Shown: one piece after another, positions 1 through 11,670 of the stretch
Layout of the letters: each line of letters starts with the position of its first letter
How positions within the stretch are numbered: position 1 is the stretch's first letter
Assembly: GCF_040954835.1 (NCBI RefSeq)
Contig: NW_027168341.1
Location: 656,001-720,000 of the forward strand
Reading direction: 5' to 3'
DNA from: Lepisosteus oculatus
Taxonomy: Eukaryota > Chordata > Actinopteri > Semionotiformes > Lepisosteidae
DNA length: 64,000 nt
Position numbers and translations under genes: made by a program
Notes under the pieces: model-generated
Told to the model about the DNA's origin: nothing
Databases searched by the model: none
What the model saw: the letters and a program-made list of their open reading frames with translations, nothing else

Positions 1-40
1 TTTTTTTCCTTTGCTTTTTCAAAGGGATCCCCAAAATTAG

Positions 41-478
41 GGAAGTTAGGCAGCAGAAGGTTTACTGTGACCTGAGAAGGACCGGCATCCAATCACGGTG
101 GTACACACACACACGCTCTCACTCATCTGAGCTACACGGCTATCAAGATGATCTCAGGTGCGCCGAGCTGGTACGGAACATATTGAACTGATCGACGACG
201 AATTGTCTCTCAGACAGGCTTTTCACCTCTGAGCTCCCTGACTGACAGTGATCAGCTAGGTAGTGAAACAGTCAGCTGCTTCTAAGCCTTAAACAGCTGC
301 ATCTCGGCGCTTCCACGGAGAGATGATTTGAAAGCCGAACATCGCCTATTGGGAACACCTTTCTATCACTAGTTTAAGAGACTCTTAAGGTCTTGCAGAG
401 GTGCCTGTCTAATAGCATGTGCTTTGCAAGCTATAGGTGTTTAGGCTGAGGCAGAATGCCTGTTAACAAAATGTTTTT
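41..478 (+). repeat. Duplicated block edge, direct copy at 49313-49737
   Basis: This segment matches 49313-49737 in direct orientation, and much of it (from about 170) matches 44690-44945 in reverse. It contains no gene that I recognise. The three copies show that the same unit was duplicated in both orientations. From 479 to about 754 the sequence continues as the block shared in reverse with 44340-44690, and I see no gene there. Confidence 0.8.
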
Positions 479-1378
479 CTAAAGGGGCCTCGCACTCTTT
501 TCCAAGCAATGGTCACCATCCCCACCGAGTGTCACAATGTAGTCATGTCCTAGGACATCACCTGTTAGTCTCCATTTGTCTGCCACCAACACTTTAGGTT
601 ACGGAGTCACAACCGCACCCCGGAGACCAGAGGAGCCATTGGCGTTCTGGCGGCGCAGATTGGGCTGAAGGTGGGACGCTTGAATCTCGCTGTTGGAGGC
701 CGTCTGAAACTGACCCAAGCCTTTCCCTTGAATTAAATGTAAATAAGAAATGAACCCCAGATGCACATGGAATCAATCACGTGTTTCCTTTGAGCCGTTT
801 CAGAGACTGCTCCAGAGTTTACCTTGCACAGATGCGCAAAGATTAATGATGGGGGTGCACGCTTCCAGGCGTCTTACAACTGTAGGGACTGTTTAGAGAC
901 AATTCGTAGATTGTTCTCATTTCCCTCTATTCCCCGTGTTGCAGTGGTAGGATGACGTAAATTCCTGCTTCGACACGTAACGGCATTATAATCAAGTGCA
1001 GGAGCTGAGGGCTTTAGTTTTGTTTCGTTTTCCATGGCGTTCGTAAGCGCGCAAATCAAAGGCAATTCCTGCGTCTAACACGAATGTAAATGCTTTGGAA
1101 AGTGCAGTGTGGTGCAGCTTGTAAAATCCTTTTCCACATTTGTGGTTTGTTGATGTTTTTTCTGTCTGCCAAAGTTGCATTTTGACATCCGGACTGGGGG
1201 ACTTCATCACTTGAACGTGAAGCCAGCCTTAAACCCTCTGAGGCATGTCTGTCTGCCGGCACGAATCTTGTGAAAGGTATTTTTTTTTTTAACGGAGAGC
1301 GACTTTAAAAAGGTTTCCGCAGCGACTTCGCACTCCGTGTTAGATTATAGGAGGAATGCGGCGGTAGCGAGCTCGCTT

Positions 1379-1460
1379 TTATTCATGGCCGAGTGGTTAA
1401 GGCGATGGACTCGAAATGCGTTGGGGCTTCCCCGCGCAGGTTCGGAACTTGCCGACTCCG
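1379..1460 (+). pseudogene. tRNA-Ser (CGA) relic
   Basis: The long variable arm and the A-box region (gccgagtggttaaggcg) are those of tRNA-Ser. The anticodon loop reads CTCGAAA, so the anticodon is CGA. The acceptor arms pair poorly, the anticodon stem has a G-G mismatch, and the T loop reads TTCGGAA instead of TTCGAAT. The inverted copy at 52039-52120 has a good T arm but shares the poor acceptor. This copy is probably decayed. Confidence 0.75.
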
Positions 1461-2417
1461 GCGTCTGCCGCACGTCGCCTTGTGCCTGCGCGGCAAAGGC
1501 AAAGTGCCGCTTCTCCTTTCCCGGTACTATAAAAATGCTAAATCGCTTGGACCCGCTGCCATGGAAAGCAGTTCTTCAGATTACCACACATTCTGCGTTC
1601 GCACCTCTGGTGCTCTACTTATGCCTTTGAAAACCTAATGAATAAAGCTGAAAGAACCGACACGATATGTAGGTGCTCGTAAAGCACGCATTAAAGAACT
1701 GTTAACAGCAAGGGTTTCAGTGGGTTAACTGAGGAGAAGGCGTGATCGCTAATTGTTGACTTTTTATTTGGTGTTAGAAACACTCTTACTGTGCATGATG
1801 TGCAACAAATGTAGCCACAGAAATTGCATCACGCTTTCATGTATGCTATTGCAGACACCAACGTTGCCTAGATAGAAAACCGAAATAGCCGTGGGTTTGC
1901 TTGTTGGTCTGAAGGATCTCTCTTCGAATCTCTATCATTTGTCAATGGAAGTAAAAGGCGCTGCAATCTCATACGTTCAGAATCAAACCCGCAGCTGTTG
2001 TTCGACTTTATTTCTTGACTAATTACAACTGAGTGTCGCATGAGCAGTTACGTAAACTTGTCTGGTATATTTGAACACAAATGCCGTTCTTCAATTAAAA
2101 CTAACAGTACATTGTCAGTGACATTCAGTTCTATACAAACAAGAGACAGACAAGAGAATATTTCTACCTTTCATGTGGACTACGTGTTGACTTACTGATC
2201 GGAATAATTGAAAAGTTCGGGTTCATAGCCGATGCAGTGCGTGCTAATTAGAACAACAGCAACGCTGAGCTCTCAGCACCGTACTGAGCCCAGGTGTTTT
2301 TCTAAAGCTGTCAGGTGCAGTTCATTTACATGAAGGAAATCTCTTACTGGGTACGATTACAATACAGTAAGTAGCACAGGCTACTTAGGGAGTAGCCTGA
2401 TGCGTTTAAAAATGACC

Positions 2418-2490
2418 CGAGCCAGGCAGAAGTCGAACCTACAATCTCCTGATCCGTAGTCAGACGTGTTATCCATTGCACCACTGACCC
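2418..2490 (-). tRNA. tRNA-Arg (ACG)
   Basis: This is a 73-nt cloverleaf on the minus strand. The anticodon loop CTACGGA gives anticodon ACG. The acceptor stem pairs throughout with wobble pairs, and the T loop is TTCGACT. The T stem includes G-T pairs, so it is a slightly weakened copy. The inverted partner at 51012-51084 has the same anticodon in a changed loop (TTACGAA). Confidence 0.88.
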
Positions 2491-2605
2491 TGGTGCAACA
2501 CTGCAGGACTGCAACCCGGTGAGCTCAGCACTGCAACTAGTAAAATACCCCCGGTCCATTCTTTTCCAAAAGTGAGAAACACCTGTTTTCTACATTTTGT
2601 CTGTT

Positions 2606-3235
2606 TTAAAACCATATCTCTTTAAACCAAACCAAGAGTTTGTCTTTTGCTCTGATATTCTGATTCATTTCGATTTCAAAGAAAAAAAAAACTACCTTCC
2701 AAAGCATCATAAAATTGTCCCTTCTTCCAGACTCTACTTCTCTCTTGTAGTAGTACAGCAGACCTTTCCAGGTGAGCAGATCACAGAGTCCGAAATGAGC
2801 TTCCTCCATCAAGCAAAGTACCTGAACATGACTCTGTCATCATAAAAGCGCCCCTGTAATAAAGAAATTCAATCTGAAATCAAGAGGGCAGTTGCCTACT
2901 GAAATACAAGAAGTCATCAATTTTAACCTAGCAACACATTAAAGGCTGCATCTATACAAGTACGATTCTAGAAATGCTCGCCAGATTACGTTTTAAGAAG
3001 GAACTGCGCTTCAGGTTCTGCCGAGATCTTAACTCGGATGGCAGGATTCAGAGTCCGGAGTGCGGACTGATTGCGCACGGAGGGTCCATATACTGTGGAT
3101 CCCTCAGTGATCTTCCGCGTATTCAAACCGCCAGCGTGTGACTCCCCTGTCCCCGTGACCTCATTGCTCTGCTCTCTCCTCTGTGCAGCCGAGCCCGATT
3201 CACGGTAAAGTGAAAAAAAAATATGCCCTCAACGT
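2606..3235 (-). pseudogene. Exon-like pieces of an unrecognised gene, copy 1
   Basis: Two exon-like stretches on the minus strand are shared with 18720-19253 (minus) and 50266-50820 (plus). The upper one (about 3003-3235) reads like the 81-residue open frame at 50266-50511. The lower one (about 2695-2812) encodes a stretch beginning MEEAHFGLCDLLTWKG and ends at a GT donor-like site. I do not recognise the protein. It may be a duplicated host gene fragment or a gene piece captured by a repeat. Confidence 0.3.
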
Positions 3236-3615
3236 GAGATTTACTCTGGAGCGAGGATAGATGTTACCTTTTTATCATTGAACAGGATGTATGTGATGTG
3301 GCGACTAGGTTCAATTTTGTATCCTCTTTAAAAGATTAAGGAATGGGGTGAGCGTGATTTACCACCCTTTCAGCTAAGAACCCGACGTGCGCACCGTTTA
3401 AGCTGCATAGACTCGGTCATTTAACTCTTCTCCATTAGCAGGGTTAAGGTTAAAGAAAAAAAACATTGCTGACTTCTTTTTTTTTTGCCAGCTGCTAGCG
3501 CTGATTAGCAAGGTTTGTATTTCATGTTTTGCAAGTTGCATCCATTTTAAGAAAAACAAGTCGTGTTAAAGACAGGAAATGAATACTTGCATTTAATTAA
3601 GTCTAGCCATAGGCG

Positions 3616-3689
3616 GTTATCCACTGGGATTCAGACCCAGGGTCTCATGTTTACTAGACAGGCACTTTAACCAACTAAGCCACAGCGCC
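3616..3689 (-). pseudogene. tRNA-Thr (AGT) relic
   Basis: The sequence follows tRNA-Thr, with A box TGGCTTAGTTGG and anticodon AGT, but the T loop reads TCTGAAT and the 3' acceptor strand no longer pairs with the 5' strand. The copies at 19680-19753 and 49774-49847 are well formed, so this one has decayed since duplication. Confidence 0.85.
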
Positions 3690-4067
3690 CCGGGAGTGCT
3701 GTCCTTTTGCAGCCACTTGGACACACCACTCAGACACATCTGCATTCGGTGTGTGCTCCGCCTGCTCGCTGAGCAAGTTGCCACCTTTACATACAATAGC
3801 AACATCGACACCAAGAGAAAGGATGACAAATGGCTTTTATCTGGAACTTTTCATGTCCAAGGAGCTCAATGTGCTTTCTGTGTACAACAGGGCCACTGAA
3901 CTCCACGCTGGCCACTGAACCACAGCAGTGGCTTGCTGGCTTGACATCTCCCAAGGAAAATGTTGAAATCGCATGTGGAACAGGAAAATGACCCTCGAGT
4001 ACGAGGGAAAAAAAAGAAAAAGATCATCTGGAGCGCGCCAACCCAGTTGGGACAGCCCAGTTTTGTT

Positions 4068-4149
4068 GACGAGGTGGCCGAGTGGTTAAGGCGATGGATT
4101 GCTAGTCCATTGTGCTTTGCACGCATGGGTTCAAATCCCATCCTTGTTG
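4068..4149 (+). tRNA. tRNA-Ser (GCT)
   Basis: This is an 82-nt class II cloverleaf. The acceptor GACGAGG pairs with CCTTGTT through wobble pairs. The A box is intact, the loop TGCTAGT gives anticodon GCT, and a long variable arm is present. The T loop is TTCAAAT rather than TTCGAAT, which may weaken the B box. A related copy lies at 20133-20214. Confidence 0.88.
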
Positions 4150-5190
4150 GTTTCCATGTCTGTTTCCATTCTGTTTTTGATCCCTATTGCTCAATGCACA
4201 GTGAAAGCATTGCATACATGTGTCTGACAATGAGAAATGGGCCCCTGAGACAGTCATTTGCCTGTTTCACAAATGATCGTATTTTACTAGAGATTCTGTT
4301 TGGGATTCAGATGTGCATTCGGACAGCAATCCCTTTCAAGAAATGATACGTTCTGGATGAGGTCAAAGGTGCATCATTTGGACACTTTGTGGGCTTGAAA
4401 TACAAAGACAATCATGTTCTATGGTACAAGTTAAATACAAAACTTAAGCTTTTATTATAATTAGATTTGTTTATAAAGCATAAGCAATCATTTATTACAT
4501 TAATATATGTAAAAATAACATTTTAGCATCATACGTTTAGTATATTTAGTCCCTAATGCTGAAAGAAATGATCATAGAACATGACTTCTAACCTTACCTG
4601 CTGTGTTTTTGATCCCTATTGCTCAATGCACAGTGAAAGCATTGCATACATGTGTCTGACAATGAGAAATGGGCCCCTGAGACAGTCATTTGCCTGTTTC
4701 ACAAATGATCATATTTTACTAGAGATTCTGTTTGGGATTCAGATGTGCATTCGGACAGCAATCCCTTTCAAGAAATGATACGTTCTGGATGAGGTCAAAG
4801 GTGCTGGAACACTGTATTTAGGATGTGTTTGCAGTTATTCTGTGTTTCTAGCTTCAACCCAGTGATATATATATATATGCTCACTGATTTTTTGGTACAT
4901 GCCCAGGGCAATAATCATTATGAGGATTTATTTCCATATGTGCTAGAGGTAGTGTTGTGAAATTCTTCAACACACTGGATCGCAGGTTTAAACCTGCACT
5001 CTTACTCCTTAAATACCAACAAATGCAGATATGTGGCAATCATATTGTAGCGGACACTCATTTGCCTGTTTCACAAATGATCATATTTTACTAGAGATTC
5101 TGTTTGGGATACGGATGTGCATTCTGACAACAATCTCTTTCAAAAAATGATTTTACCTTATCGCAGCTTTGCCCCTCTTGCCTCTTTGGA

Positions 5191-5306
5191 AAATATCTCC
5201 ATCTTGTGGTCGTTGTTGGTAATGTTTAGACAATATCTCCATCTTGTGGTCGTTGTTGGTAATGTCTAGACAATATCTCCATCATGTGGTCGTTGTTGGT
5301 AATGTC
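5191..5306 (+). repeat. 40-bp tandem repeat, three copies
   Basis: A 40-bp unit containing ATCTCCATCTTGTGGTCG is repeated three times in tandem. The same triplet array is present in reverse at about 6548-6663, in the opposite arm of the fold-back complex. Confidence 0.85.
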
Positions 5307-5469
5307 TTCTTATGCCCTTTTTTATTTCAATTCTTTATTAGTTGATTCTAGAATCTCTACAATAGAGCTGAAAATATCAGTTTTGTAGCAGACAATATGA
5401 CATTAGTTATAGTCCAATTAAGACTTTATTACCCTGTTTGTAACATAACAAATTAAAATTGATTAAAAC

Positions 5470-6345
5470 TAAGTTTGGAACACCAGGGAACATAAAAAAT
5501 GATTTTTAGGAAAACCATGAGGTTCTCTGTGTCCGATGCCTGCAAGGGGAGAAAGCTAGAATCCTTTGCTTTTTCAAAATTTGAAAATAAACATCATATA
5601 ACAACAGCTTTCATTCCTAGGAGTGAAAAATAACCATTTTTGAAGACATATTAGTTTCTAAAACACTACAATAAAGTTAAAAACATCCGTTTTATATTAC
5701 TTTTAGTATTTTTAGTGAAATTAGTCATTTATTGCACTATTTTTAATATAATCTCTAATTAAAAGTGAATAGAATTAAGTTTGGAGCAACAAGGAACACA
5801 AAAAAAAAAGATTTTAAGGAAAAAAATGATGTCTTCTGTGCCAGGTGCCTGCAAGGGGAGAAAGCTAGAATCCTACCCAGGCTCCTGGAGTTCTGTCCTG
5901 GCTAAAGGAGGGTGAATCCATCCCCTTCAAAGCTCCATGAAAAAATGATCATTTAAAATTTGAAAAAAAAAAACATCATATAACAACAGTTTTCATTCAT
6001 AGGAGTGAAAAACAACCATTTTTGAAGACATATTAGTTTCTAAAACACTACAATAAAGTTGAAAACATCCGTTTTATATTACATTAATTTTTGTGAAATT
6101 AGTCATTTATTGCACTATTTTTAATAAAATCTCTAATTAAAAGTGATTAAAATTAAGTTTGGAACAACAAGGAACACACAAAAAAAAGATTTTAAGGAAA
6201 AAAATATTGTCTTCTGTGCCACGTGCCTGCAAGGGGAGAAAGCTAGAATCCTACCCAGGCTCCTGGAGCTCTGTCCTGCCTAAAGGAGGGTGAATCCATC
6301 CCATTCAAAGCTCCATGAAAAAATGATATTTTTAAATTTGAAAAA
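5470..6345 (+). repeat. Direct repeats (~370 bp) in the palindrome centre
   Basis: A unit containing GCCTGCAAGGGGAGAAAGCT occurs at about 5540, 5848 and 6226. The last two copies are close to full length (starting near 5590 and 5970), and the first is shorter. The centre is A/T-rich and has no convincing gene. Confidence 0.75.
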
Positions 6346-7651
6346 AAAAAACATTATAGAACAACATCTCTTGGTCCACAGAGTGCAAAAATCCAACTTT
6401 GAAGAAAATCCATTGACTGATCCCCGAATCCTGAAGTTTCTTCGCATGATATCGGGCTTGCAACCACTTTCTGGAAAATTTTCAGCTCCATTGTAGAGAT
6501 ACTAGAATCAACTAATAGAGAATTAAAATAAAAAAGGGCATAAGAAGACATTACCAACAACGACCACAAGATGGAGATGTTGTCTAGACATTACCAACAA
6601 AGACCACAAGATGGAGATATTGTCTAGACATTACCAACAACGACCACAAGATGGAGATATTTTCCAAAGAGGCAAGAAGGGCAAAGCTGCGATAAGGTAA
6701 AATCATTTTTTGAAAGAGATTGTTGTCAGAATGCACATCCGTATCCCAAACAGAATCTCTAGTAAAATATGATCATTTGTGAAACAGGCAAATGAGTGTC
6801 CGCTACAATATGATTGCTACATATCTGCATTTGTTGGTATTTAAGGAGTAAGAGTGCAGGGGGTTTAAACCTGCGATCCAGTGTGTTGAAGAATTTCACA
6901 ACACTACCTCTAGCACATATGGAAATAAATCCTCATAATGATTATTGCCCTGGGCATGTACCAAAAAATCAGTGAGCATATACATATATCGCTGTGTTGA
7001 AGCTAGAGACACAGAATAAGTGCAAACACATCCTAAATACAGTGTTCCTGCACCTTGACCTCATCCAGAATGTATCGTTTTTTGAAAGCGATTGCTGTCA
7101 GAATGCACAACTGAATCCCAAACAGAATCTCTAGTCAAATATGATCATTTGTGAAACAGGCAAATGAGTCTCTCAGGTGCCCATTGCTCATTTTCAGACA
7201 CATTTATGCAATACTTTCACCATGCGTTGAGCAATAGGGATTAAAGATACCAGAGGTAAGGTTTAAAAGTGATTCTGAGGTGCAACACATCAGCGAAACA
7301 GCTAGGCATCTGAAATGCGGGGTTTGAGAGCCCTTCAGGGAACACCGTACCCTAAAGGTACCAGAAGTCCACTAGTATAAGCATTAAGTCACTGTCAGCC
7401 CTGTTGCAATGTAATTGCTACATATCTTCATTTCTTTGGTTTTTAAGGAGTAAGAGTGCAGGGGGTCTAAATCTGCGATCCAGTGTGTTGAAGTATTTCA
7501 CAACACTACCTGTAGCCCGTCTGGAAATAAATCCTCATTCTGATTATTGACCTGGGCATGTACCAATAAATCACTGAGTATATATATATATCACTGTGTT
7601 GAAGCTAGAGACCTGTATGTAATAATATGATGCTAAAATGTTATTTTCACA

Positions 7652-9122
7652 TGTAAGAAAACCGGCTCAGGGACGCCAAATATGTAATGTTGCCATAGCA
7701 AAATTAAATGTAGGGGGTCTCTGAAGGCACCAGTTCTGTAGGGTTTGGGCATTTACTGAGACAATTATTAATTGTAGCAGTAAATCACAAAGTTGATTCT
7801 TTTGATAGCTTTAGAATCCAACCATGTGACATAACTCAAACAACGCGCACACACAGGTACTAATACACGAGGATACATTTATTAATACATAAAATATGCA
7901 TGTAAACCTAACAGATCTTATCAAGAGGGTTATCAGAATACAAAAGATATATATTCAGTCAGTTACGAAGTGTTACACATATCAAGAGGACATACGTTCA
8001 GTATATCATTCATTAAGACCGTTTCGTTAATGAACTTGGTTATAACTTCTACATTAGATACTCAAACAAGTACATAACTCTTAGGAATTAAATTGATATC
8101 AACTGGTTGGGATAACAATTGAATTCTCGAGCTGTAATGCATTGAAGTTGAATACTCATCCAATCTTTGGGGATTCAGATCTTCCTGCGGGCACAAAGAA
8201 ACAGTTGCAGGCTGTTGCTGTCCAATCCGCGCTCTCTGGCTCCGTGCCAGGCTGTGCTGTGCGGCTTGCGACGCTGCACTGCTGATGCTCACTGTGGGCT
8301 TTAACTAGCAAAGTTTGTGCACAGGAGAAAAGATGACTGTGGGTCCCAGCAAGTCAGGAAGAGGACCGGTTCGTTTCTGATGAAGAGCTAGTTCTGAATA
8401 GTGATTCAGCTGTCCACAGTTCCGACCTGTTCACAAGGCCTGCTGCTGGTGCTAACCTCGGGTGGATCCTCTGGTTATTCTCTGGCAACCTCCGCTCTAG
8501 ACTCTTAGAACAAAGGAAAGTTCTGGCACTCGTACACACTGGCCGTTCCGTGGTTGTCCGGGCTGAGTCTCAGGATGGTCAGGAGGCGCGCTGCGAGAAT
8601 GTCCTGCCCTTGGGAGCCTTCTGCTCCTGGGCTGTCCTGCCCTGGAATTCTCCTTTGAATTCCCTTTAGAATTGTCCACAGAATCCTCTGAATCCTCCCT
8701 TCTGAATCTTACTGAATCTCACAGGCTCTCTGTGTTGCCTGTTTTTACCTGGAGGAACTTCAGCTCATTGATTGGCTGAAAGTTCCATGGGCATCAGAGT
8801 CCCACGTGGGTTACTCGGCCCTACCAGTCCCTGATTGATTGATCAAGGTGAGATATGAGTCACTTAGTCCTGACACTTAGTAATGCAGTCCAGATGTCCA
8901 ACTGGCACTCCCTAGACAGATAGGCGCCAATGGATGACCATTGATCATGATAGCCAGGCTTAGCTAAGTGCATCCCCCTTTGGGAGCTGTCCTAGGACCT
9001 TAAATCACCCTGCAGAACAGTTTCTCTGTGGCTGCACCACAGAGATGAACAGAGAAATGGGGCCTCATTTGGGAAGGCTCAGAACACTTAATTCTGCCTT
9101 ATTAATAAGCCTCGCCGCTACA
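7652..9122 (-). repeat. 3' long terminal repeat of the LTR element
   Basis: This 1471-bp repeat has TG and CA ends and is nearly identical to 14996-16482. Because the element reads on the minus strand, this copy is the 3' LTR. The polypurine tract abuts it on the internal side. Confidence 0.9.
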
Positions 9123-9140
9123 TATCCCCCCTTTTTGAAG
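9123..9140 (-). other. Polypurine tract
   Basis: On the minus strand the bases just before the 3' LTR read TTCAAAAAGGGGGGATA, a purine run in the place where retroelements prime plus-strand synthesis. Confidence 0.75.
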
Positions 9141-9479
9141 GTCATGAGGTCCTGAGGCATTGTTGCCTTCAAAACAAAACAGAGTTAAGTGATGTCCCTT
9201 GCCATTAGAACATTAATCTTAAATGTCCACATTACTCCTCGAGAATTCATACCGGAACCAGCGTTGGATACAAACAGGATGAATAACATCTGGAGTATGT
9301 ATAAAGACATTATCTAAGTCTAGGAATTACACATCAGGAAGTTCACTGTCAATATCTGATACCTCTGTAGTACATATTTGGGGAGAAATCACTTCCTTTC
9401 TTTTGACATGCTACCTTTGACTCATTCATGCTACCCAGATTACATTTTGATGCAAGAGTACAGCATTCAGAGTACACTG

Positions 9480-10437
9480 TCAGTCATGATCCAGCTTCCC
9501 AGCAGCAGTGTTACAATAACAACAGTTCCTGTTCCCAGCCCCGCGATAAACCACAACACCTGTGTTGGGTATCTGCTTGGGTGGTTTGGAGGTTTGTTCC
9601 ATTAAAGCAAACTAACTACCTGTACCTCTTCAGGGCTTACTGTTTCTTGGATTTCTATCCAATTCAATAGTGTGGCACCTGAAGGCATCCATGACCTCAA
9701 GTTTGGTCTTATGTTGTCTGGTTCCAGACCGTACAGTGTTAAGTTACCATGCTGTACTATGGCCTCCTCGGGAACTTGCAGGAAAACTGTTTGATTAGGT
9801 AGCTGCATTGTGGTAGCTGTATCATGCCTGTCACAAGTCATAGTGTCAGTTAAATGTGGTGTGCTGACCAGCCATTTACTTCCTACCTGCTCTTCATGGG
9901 GTTCATTAACCTCCCTCTGCTCGTTAGTAGCTTTACACCCTTCATTGGTGAATCGTTTAGACACAGCCAATGGATAGCTTTGGTGGCCATACCCATCTCA
10001 AGATTTGGAACCAAATTCAATCTTGGATTGCCTTCTGGGTGAGCTATGAGCGATGGGGTTAATGTCACATACTCCTCTACTGAGAAGAGTGGAATCAAGT
10101 GGGTTGGGAATCGTGCCGTGGTTAGACTAGCTACAGTGGCACTAAGCTCCCTTAATAGGTCTTGTGTCAACATTCTGGCCTGTTGCACACAAGCATAAAC
10201 CCACTGTATAACACCAACAATCATGTCCACTGGTTGGGGAATAAGGTTTAACCCTGTTGCATAGGAAATTGCCTGTAGGGTTTTCCCTAAGCTTTCCAAC
10301 TTTTGCTGCTGTCGATACAGTCTGTCACTACCCTCCGGCATCTCTGACCCCTGCCTTCTTGGGGCAGTCAGGGTGAGAGTGCCAGTAGCACACAAACCTA
10401 CCAGAAAAAAGCAAACGTGCAACAGTGGCGGCAGCAA
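9480..10437 (-). pseudogene. Env-like region of the LTR element
   Basis: Minus-strand frames here include a signal-peptide-like hydrophobic start, a helical stretch rich in Q, L and R, and near 9490-9570 a hydrophobic segment suited to a membrane anchor. The position just before the polypurine tract is where env lies. Family assignment is by position and features only. I treat it as a fossil of an envelope gene. Confidence 0.5.
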
Positions 10438-11629
10438 TCAGTCCTCCCAAAAGTCTTTTCGGGTGGCTGATCCCAGTCATCTCCTTCTGAGTGACTGTCG
10501 CCTTTCTAAGCTGGCGCAGCGTGTACATGGTGTCTTTCTCAGTATGCCCTGTGGCATCTTGGGCACCAACATCCTGGAAATATGGGGAGATCTGACGCAG
10601 CTGCTGATGCTGCTCCTCCTTTTCCAGGGCATCTGCTTTTTCGATTTGTTCATGCCTGTGCTCTAGGAACCCTGCAGGGGGTGGTGCAGCGGTAGAGCAT
10701 GCCTGACCCTCGGCTGAGTGGTCATCTGGAGCACCTGAGTGATCTGGGATTGTTACCCCATTCTCACTGTTCAGGTCCACCCTGCACACTTCCTGATTGA
10801 GGAATCCCTCTATCGGCATGTTTACAATCGTTCGCTGGGCGTGGGTGTAGGACACCTGCTCGCTCCCCCCTTCCCTTGCTAGGGGTTCAGGGAGCTGCCC
10901 CAGCACTGGGATAGCTAGTTCACTGTCTTTGAACTTACTATCACTCACCAGGCCCATGTCAGTGCAGGCGGGGATTCTGACACCCCTCTTTGCGATGTCC
11001 TGCACTGGCAGGCGGGTGACTTGACCATCCAGCTCCAGTCTGGCTGAACCACTGTTGGTCAGACTCAGACTGACAGACTGAGCTGGTGGCTGTAAGAAAA
11101 CCGGCTCGGCTTTCATTCCCTGTCCCTTCTGGGGGACTGGGTGTGTTGGCAACCCTGCCGTTGAGGCAGGAACAATCAGGTCAGTCTCACTCACTACCTG
11201 GTAGTTGTGAGAAATAATGTTACCTGACTGCAGGTTCCCTGGGTCACAGCAGAGGGAATCGGCATCTGGGATCAGGTGTGTCCACAGCGCAGTAGTCTCA
11301 GCGTCCAGCTGGACCTCCTGTCTAACCTGTGAATGTTGCACCAGGGGCACCTGGCGGTGGCCCTGTGACAGCTGCTCAAGCAGATCCTTACTAATAGAGG
11401 ACCTCTCAGGGCTAAGGGTGAGGGCTACATCACCAACCTGCTCTCCTGCCATCTGGATCCCTTCCACCACTGCAGGGTGGTGTTCCTGACCCCTCTTGGG
11501 TGCCAGGGTGCACAGGGAAAGCTCCTTTTCATCGCCAGGTGGGGAGATCTGCTCCTCTTTAGGGATGTAAAAGGTGTGTGCTTTACCTGGTGGATCAGGC
11601 GGCTGCTTGGAGCACCGCTCCTGTGGCAT
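10328..11629 (-). CDS. Unrecognised middle-region frame of the LTR element
   Basis: This 433-residue open frame on the minus strand lies between the Tc1 insertion and the env-like region. It is rich in E, Q, P and S, has no catalytic motif that I recognise, and has a hydrophobic stretch near its end. It is part of the LTR element fossil. Its role is unknown. Confidence 0.4.
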   Translation of the reverse strand: MPQERCSKQPPDPPGKAHTFYIPKEEQISPPGDEKELSLCTLAPKRGQEHHPAVVEGIQMAGEQVGDVALTLSPERSSISKDLLEQLSQGHRQVPLVQHSQVRQEVQLDAETTALWTHLIPDADSLCCDPGNLQSGNIISHNYQVVSETDLIVPASTAGLPTHPVPQKGQGMKAEPVFLQPPAQSVSLSLTNSGSARLELDGQVTRLPVQDIAKRGVRIPACTDMGLVSDSKFKDSELAIPVLGQLPEPLAREGGSEQVSYTHAQRTIVNMPIEGFLNQEVCRVDLNSENGVTIPDHSGAPDDHSAEGQACSTAAPPPAGFLEHRHEQIEKADALEKEEQHQQLRQISPYFQDVGAQDATGHTEKDTMYTLRQLRKATVTQKEMTGISHPKRLLGGLIAAATVARLLFSGRFVCYWHSHPDCPKKAGVRDAGG

Positions 11630-11670
11630 GGAGGCTGTTGGGACCTTGGCCGGGACACGACTTCCCTGTA

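Larger units (their letters stand above)
755..3729 (+). repeat. Block A, inverted copy at 49737-52745
   Basis: By eye, nearly the whole segment is the reverse complement of 49737-52745, including Ser-CGA, Arg-ACG and Thr tRNA sequences and the exon-like pieces between them. The part from about 800 to 1378 is a leader cassette that precedes Ser tRNA genes and recurs at about 27100, 32690, 41960 (reverse), 44330 (reverse) and 52700 (reverse). Between the tRNA genes (1461-2417) I see no further gene. Confidence 0.85.
4168..7640. repeat. Fold-back repeat complex
   Basis: About 4800-5390 is repeated in reverse at about 6480-7060, making a long imperfect palindrome centred near 5935. A 200-bp unit with a shared TTTGCCTGTTTCACAAATGA segment occurs at about 4168, 4600 and 5050 (plus) and at about 6700, 7030 and 17700 (minus). 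I find no transposase frame. It resembles a non-autonomous fold-back element or nested MITEs. The single frames here are short and lack recognisable motifs. Confidence 0.7.

Noticed and set aside
594-776. Short minus-strand open frame conserved at 44343-44525
   Set aside because: It is conserved because the DNA block is duplicated. It has no domain, and the copies differ as expected for non-coding DNA.
9428-9670. Plus-strand frames across the env-like region
   Set aside because: They overlap the minus-strand parts of the LTR element and show no recognisable motif.
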